Origin: an uncultured Pelagibacteraceae bacterium
GTDB taxonomy: Bacteria; Pseudomonadota; Alphaproteobacteria; Pelagibacterales; Pelagibacteraceae
DNA length: 64,000 nucleotides
Direction: 5' to 3'
Assembly: GCA_902552345.1 (NCBI GenBank)
Contig: CACDGO010000004.1
Span: 1 to 64,000 of the forward strand
Position numbers and translations under genes: made by a program
The notes under the pieces: generated by a model
What the model was told of the DNA's origin: nothing
Seen by the model: only the letters and a program-made list of their open reading frames with translations
Database searches by the model: none
In this document: in pieces, positions 61,287 to 64,000 of the stretch
Layout of the letters: every line of letters starts with the position of its first letter
Position numbering within the stretch: position 1 is the stretch's first letter

Positions 61287-61453
61287 TTTCTAGGCTTTCG
61301 CCCAGAAATTTAGTAGTTTTGGCTCGTCGTTTTAGGCGCTACCGCCAAGCCATCCCGGTGAACTATTCTAGCGCTACTAGGTCCACCTTTCTGCCCTTTA
61401 AGCTTGAACCTCTCGGCTTTTCCTTAAATGGCCAGTTAAGAGTTGCCTCTTAA
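61285..61453 (-). ncRNA. Candidate structured non-coding RNA
   Basis: About 165 bases at about 48% G+C in a 30% background, without a convincing ORF. Helices: 61285-61291 with 61304-61310 (plus GGC/GCC inside); TGGCT 61320-61324 with AGCCA 61348-61352, enclosing GGCG/CGCC; GGTG 61357-61360 with CACC 61384-61387; TAGTAG 61311-61316 with CTACTA 61374-61379; 61391-61402 with 61423-61435 (11 pairs, one mismatch, one bulge); TTAAGAG 61436-61442 with CTCTTAA 61447-61453. On the minus strand two loops read GAAA and GCAA, both GNRA tetraloops, so minus is the preferred strand. Identity unknown. Confidence 0.72.
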
Positions 61454-61519
61454 TTAATTTTATTTAAACATAAAATAATAATTTTAGTAATCACTTAATG
61501 CGTGTCCTTGGAGAGCATG

Positions 61520-62650
61520 TTAACTTAGTGGATAATTTTTGTTGAAAGTCTTATCTATCCAGCCACCACCAAGAACTTTATCCCCAACCTCATCTTTAGA
61601 ATAAAAAACACATGCTTGTCCAGGAGATATTCCTGTCTCTTTATCTAAAATTTCAACATCTGCAAAATTATCTCTCAAATTAATTTTTGCTTTTAAAAGT
61701 CTTCCAGTTGATCTTACTTTTATATTTACTATTTCTTGAAATTCTTTTTTTGTTGCCAGAATATTTAATTCTCTAAGTTTAATTTTTTTAATTTCTAAAT
61801 TATCTTTATTACCGACAATTACTGTATTATCGTTTGCATTTATGTTCACCACATATAGTGGTTTATTACTTGAAATTTTTATTCCTTTTCTTTGACCAAT
61901 TGTATAATTAATTATGCCATCGTGCTCTCCTATTTGTTGTCCTGAAATATCAATTATTTTTCCTTTTTTAAAGGACTCAGGTCTAAATTTTTTAATAACT
62001 GAACTATAATCACCATTTGGTACAAAACAAATATCTTGACTATCTGGTTTGTGGGCAACATTTAAATTTAACTTTTCTGCTATTAATCTTGTTTCAGATT
62101 TATCAATCTCTCCAAGTGGAAACCTTAAAAAATTTAATTGTTCTTGAGTAGTACTAAATAAAAAATAGCTTTGATCTCTATTATGATCTTTAGCACGATA
62201 CATATTGGCGTGACCATTATTTTGAATTCTAGTCACATAATGACCTGTGATTAATGCATCTGCATTCAAATCTTTTGCGTACTTAAATAAGTCTCTGAAT
62301 TTCACAGTCTGGTTGCACTGAACACAAGGAATTGGGGTTTCCCCAGCAGTATAACTATCTATAAATGAGTCAATTACTTCAGATTTAAATTTTTTTTGAT
62401 AATATAAAATTTCGTGATTAATATTAATTTTTTCAGCTACTCTTTTAGCGTCCATTATGTCTTGGCCTGCGCAACATTGTCTACCCTCTTTTGATTGTTT
62501 TGCATCATCGTATAGTTTAAGCGTTATACCAATTACATCGTAACCCTCTTGCTTCATTAAAGCCGCTACTACAGAGGAGTCTACTCCTCCAGACATTGCT
62601 ACGACTACTTTGGTTTCTTTTTTTGGCTTATTAATTCCTAGAGAATTCAT
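61520..62650 (-). CDS. mnmA: tRNA-specific 2-thiouridylase
   Basis: PP-loop enzyme of 376 residues: [14 protein letters not shown], first catalytic Cys in [10 protein letters not shown], second in [12 protein letters not shown], then the beta-barrel tRNA-binding domain with YTIGQRKGI and PGQACVFY. It thiolates U34 of Lys, Glu and Gln tRNAs. Divergent from a DUF3553 gene. Confidence 0.95.
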   Translation of the reverse strand: MNSLGINKPKKETKVVVAMSGGVDSSVVAALMKQEGYDVIGITLKLYDDAKQSKEGRQCCAGQDIMDAKRVAEKININHEILYYQKKFKSEVIDSFIDSYTAGETPIPCVQCNQTVKFRDLFKYAKDLNADALITGHYVTRIQNNGHANMYRAKDHNRDQSYFLFSTTQEQLNFLRFPLGEIDKSETRLIAEKLNLNVAHKPDSQDICFVPNGDYSSVIKKFRPESFKKGKIIDISGQQIGEHDGIINYTIGQRKGIKISSNKPLYVVNINANDNTVIVGNKDNLEIKKIKLRELNILATKKEFQEIVNIKVRSTGRLLKAKINLRDNFADVEILDKETGISPGQACVFYSKDEVGDKVLGGGWIDKTFNKNYPLS

Positions 62651-62690
62651 ATTTAAAAGTGTATAATATATTTATTGTAAATTTTCCATA

Positions 62691-62864
62691 ATGCTAATTG
62701 ATTTCGAGCCAGGTGATTATGTTAAAAACCCTGCAAATAAGGATTGGGGGATAGGACAAGTTCAATCAATTATAGGAAATAAAGTGACAGTGAACTTTGA
62801 AAATTTTGGAAAAAGAGTGATCAATATTGAGAATGTAAAATTAGAAAAAATTGAAAATGAATAA
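62691..62864 (+). CDS. DUF3553 family small protein
   Basis: Predicted 57-residue protein with FEPGDYVKNPANKDWG, GQVQSIIGNKVTVNFEN and GKRVIN, the signature of DUF3553, an SH3-like small domain of unknown function in alphaproteobacteria. Overlaps cysQ by eight bases. Confidence 0.82.
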   Translation: MLIDFEPGDYVKNPANKDWGIGQVQSIIGNKVTVNFENFGKRVINIENVKLEKIENE

Positions 62865-63636
62865 AAATGAATGTAAAACGATAGCTGAAGGATTAATTAA
62901 TACTTTTAATTATGCTGGGAAAGAGTCGGTCAAACTTTATGAGAAAGGGCTAAAAGTAAATATCAAAGAAGATAAGTCTCCAGTGAGTAACGGTGACTTA
63001 ATAGTTAACGAAATAATTTCACGTAAGATCTCTGAATTAACTCCTAGTATTAAAATCATATCTGAGGAAACTGTAAACTTAAATGTTAAAAATAATTCAA
63101 AAATATTTTGGTTAATAGATCCAATTGATGGAACAAAAGAGTATATTGCTGGCAAAGAAGAATATACGCTTAATGCGGCTTTAGTAATAAATTCAGTGCC
63201 AGTTATTGGATTGGTTGGCGTGCCAAAAAAAAATAGACTTTTTGTTTCTTATGCGCCGGGAGAAAGTTATTTAATTGAAAATAATGAAATGAAAAAAATT
63301 AGCTGCACTAAACAACAACCGAAGGGAAATATAGTTGCATTATCAAGTGTTTTGAAACCTTCAGATATTATTTTAAATAAATTAAAAGAGTTTAACGTTA
63401 CTTCAATTGTTAAAATGGCCAGTTCTTATAAATTTTGTGTAATAGCAACTGGTGAGTATGATATATACGCTGCAAGAGAAAGAGCAAATGAATGGGATTA
63501 CGCTGCGGGTCATGCTGTAGCACAAAATGCTGGTGCAATAATAAAAACTTTAGATGAAAAACCTTTTTTATATGGCAAAGATGATTATAAAAACCCAAGT
63601 TTATTGATAAGAAGATCTGAAAATCTCAATGATTAA
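62857..63636 (+). CDS. cysQ: 3'(2'),5'-bisphosphate nucleotidase (inositol monophosphatase family)
   Basis: Protein of 259 residues: SEETVN and WLIDPIDGTKEYIAGKEEYT (metal site with Asp-Pro-x-Asp-Gly-Thr), and WDYAAGHAVAQNAGA. The Lys-Glu after the motif is the CysQ form, which clears PAP from sulfate or sulfonate metabolism. ATG 62857 is preferred over TTG 62851. Confidence 0.88.
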   Translation: MNKNECKTIAEGLINTFNYAGKESVKLYEKGLKVNIKEDKSPVSNGDLIVNEIISRKISELTPSIKIISEETVNLNVKNNSKIFWLIDPIDGTKEYIAGKEEYTLNAALVINSVPVIGLVGVPKKNRLFVSYAPGESYLIENNEMKKISCTKQQPKGNIVALSSVLKPSDIILNKLKEFNVTSIVKMASSYKFCVIATGEYDIYAARERANEWDYAAGHAVAQNAGAIIKTLDEKPFLYGKDDYKNPSLLIRRSENLND

Positions 63637-63772
63637 AACAATTTTAATTATAATTTTATCTGTTACTTTTTTTGGAGTTTTGTTTTTTATATTAGTAAGA
63701 AACGCTTTGAAAAAAAAATTAGAAATTTTAGTTGAAGAAGAAAAAAAGAGAAAATCAGATAATTTTGATTAA
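63629..63772 (+). CDS. Small single-span membrane protein with charged tail
   Basis: Predicted 47-residue protein: a hydrophobic N-terminal helix (IKTILIIILSVTFFGVLFF) followed by a charged coiled-coil-like tail (VEEEKKRKSD). The ATG overlaps the cysQ end by eight bases, and the 3' end overlaps convergent recX by 18 bases. It is short and its reality rests on position and the membrane-helix pattern. Confidence 0.5.
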   Translation: MIKTILIIILSVTFFGVLFFILVRNALKKKLEILVEEEKKRKSDNFD

Positions 63773-64000
63773 TTTATTAAATTCATCATTATCAAGTTCT
63801 AATACCCGTTTGGATAAATCGAAACTAAATCCACCTCTTGCTAAAATTCCCATATCTTTTTTATAGAATAATTCTCGATTACTTTCAGGTCTTGTTGGAC
63901 CTATCCTTCTTCGTTTGCAAAGTTTTAAAGCAGAAACAAAATCAGGTTCAATTTGATCTTCTTTTATTTTATTAATACTTTGTTTGATATATCTATCTTC
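63755..64000 (-). CDS. recX: RecX family regulatory protein, 5' end cut by window edge
   Basis: The last 81 residues are in the window: LCKRRRIGPTRPESNRELFY and MGILARGGFSFDLSKRVLEL. The Arg-rich R-R-x-G-P motif and the helix with ARxGFSxxLxxRV are typical of RecX, which inhibits RecA filaments. The rest of the gene lies to the right. Confidence 0.8.
   Translation of the reverse strand, partial: EDRYIKQSINKIKEDQIEPDFVSALKLCKRRRIGPTRPESNRELFYKKDMGILARGGFSFDLSKRVLELDNDEFNKLIKII

Noticed and set aside
61217-61453. An open frame of 78 codons through the candidate RNA region
   Set aside because: It starts inside the upstream membrane-protein gene in another frame, and its C-terminal Arg/Ser/Leu-rich part follows the base-paired, G+C-rich structure rather than any protein pattern.
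61285-61520. tmRNA, RNase P RNA, 6S RNA or SRP RNA as identity of the structured region
   Set aside because: Short tmRNA-like strings are present, but there is no tRNA-like acceptor/T arm, CCA or plausible tag end. RNase P core sequences, the 6S long hairpin with central bubble and the SRP tip sequence are absent. Left as unknown.

Overview
The window looks like a piece of a SAR11 (Pelagibacterales, Alphaproteobacteria) chromosome. This is inferred from very AT-rich DNA (coding regions look roughly 30% G+C), almost no intergenic space, many genes joined by 1-11 base overlaps, and typical SAR11 contents: methylcitrate genes, glycine-betaine uptake, a small zinc regulon and TauE-type exporters. 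There is no rRNA, CRISPR array, insertion sequence or phage. One tRNA gene and one probable structured RNA are visible. No gene-free stretch exceeds about 235 bases.

Layout. 1-2.5 kb: glmS (cut by the left edge) coupled to a glmU that has only its acetyltransferase half. 2.5-6.9 kb: gph, a LysE-type exporter, prpB, prpC, a small membrane protein and a homocysteine methyltransferase-like gene. 6.9-8.8 kb: betaine permease and binding protein without their ATPase. 9-12 kb: zinc regulon (zur, znuB, znuC, and divergent znuA) with two tandem Zur operators. 12-14.3 kb: divergent ATP-grasp and Anbu proteasome-like genes. 14.3-17.3 kb: nrdAB with two NrdR-like boxes 31 bp apart. 17.4-26.3 kb: mixed housekeeping and catabolic genes (phosphomannomutase, dusA, rpoZ, CoA-transferase, dehydrogenase and others).

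26.3-46 kb is dominated by surface-glycan genes: glycosyltransferases of families GT4, GT9, GT2 and GT61, rfbB/rfbA, epimerases, a DegT aminotransferase and methyltransferases, with a tRNA-Met inside. Embedded in it is a polyamine and methylthioadenosine (MTA) operon (28.7-33.6 kb): a SpeD-SpeE fusion, MTA phosphorylase, MTR-1-P isomerase, a class II aldolase, a nitrilase and a tautomerase that carries the complete cis-CaaD catalytic residue set. Divergent apt recovers the adenine. Together these suggest spermidine synthesis followed by an MTA-to-DHAP shunt.

46.2-48.6 kb holds a run of five small proteins that look like ferredoxin-fold (dimeric alpha-beta barrel) polypeptides around a four-helix membrane protein, ending in a secreted protein. 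50.8-56 kb is a cassette of SGNH hydrolase, SxtJ-like protein, DUF5989, NodU/TobZ-type carbamoyltransferase, methyltransferase and a histidine-rich polytopic membrane protein. 56-64 kb holds TauE, a CADD-type enzyme with all six metal ligands, an MFS transporter, a cystathionine beta-lyase-like gene, a 27-residue very basic peptide with a perfect Shine-Dalgarno, a candidate structured RNA, mnmA, a DUF3553 gene, cysQ and the C-terminal part of recX.

The best candidates for something new are the cis-CaaD-like tautomerase in the MTA operon, the structured RNA at 61285-61453, the small-protein operon at 46.2-48.2 kb, the DUF5989/SxtJ/carbamoyltransferase cassette, and the 27-residue peptide.
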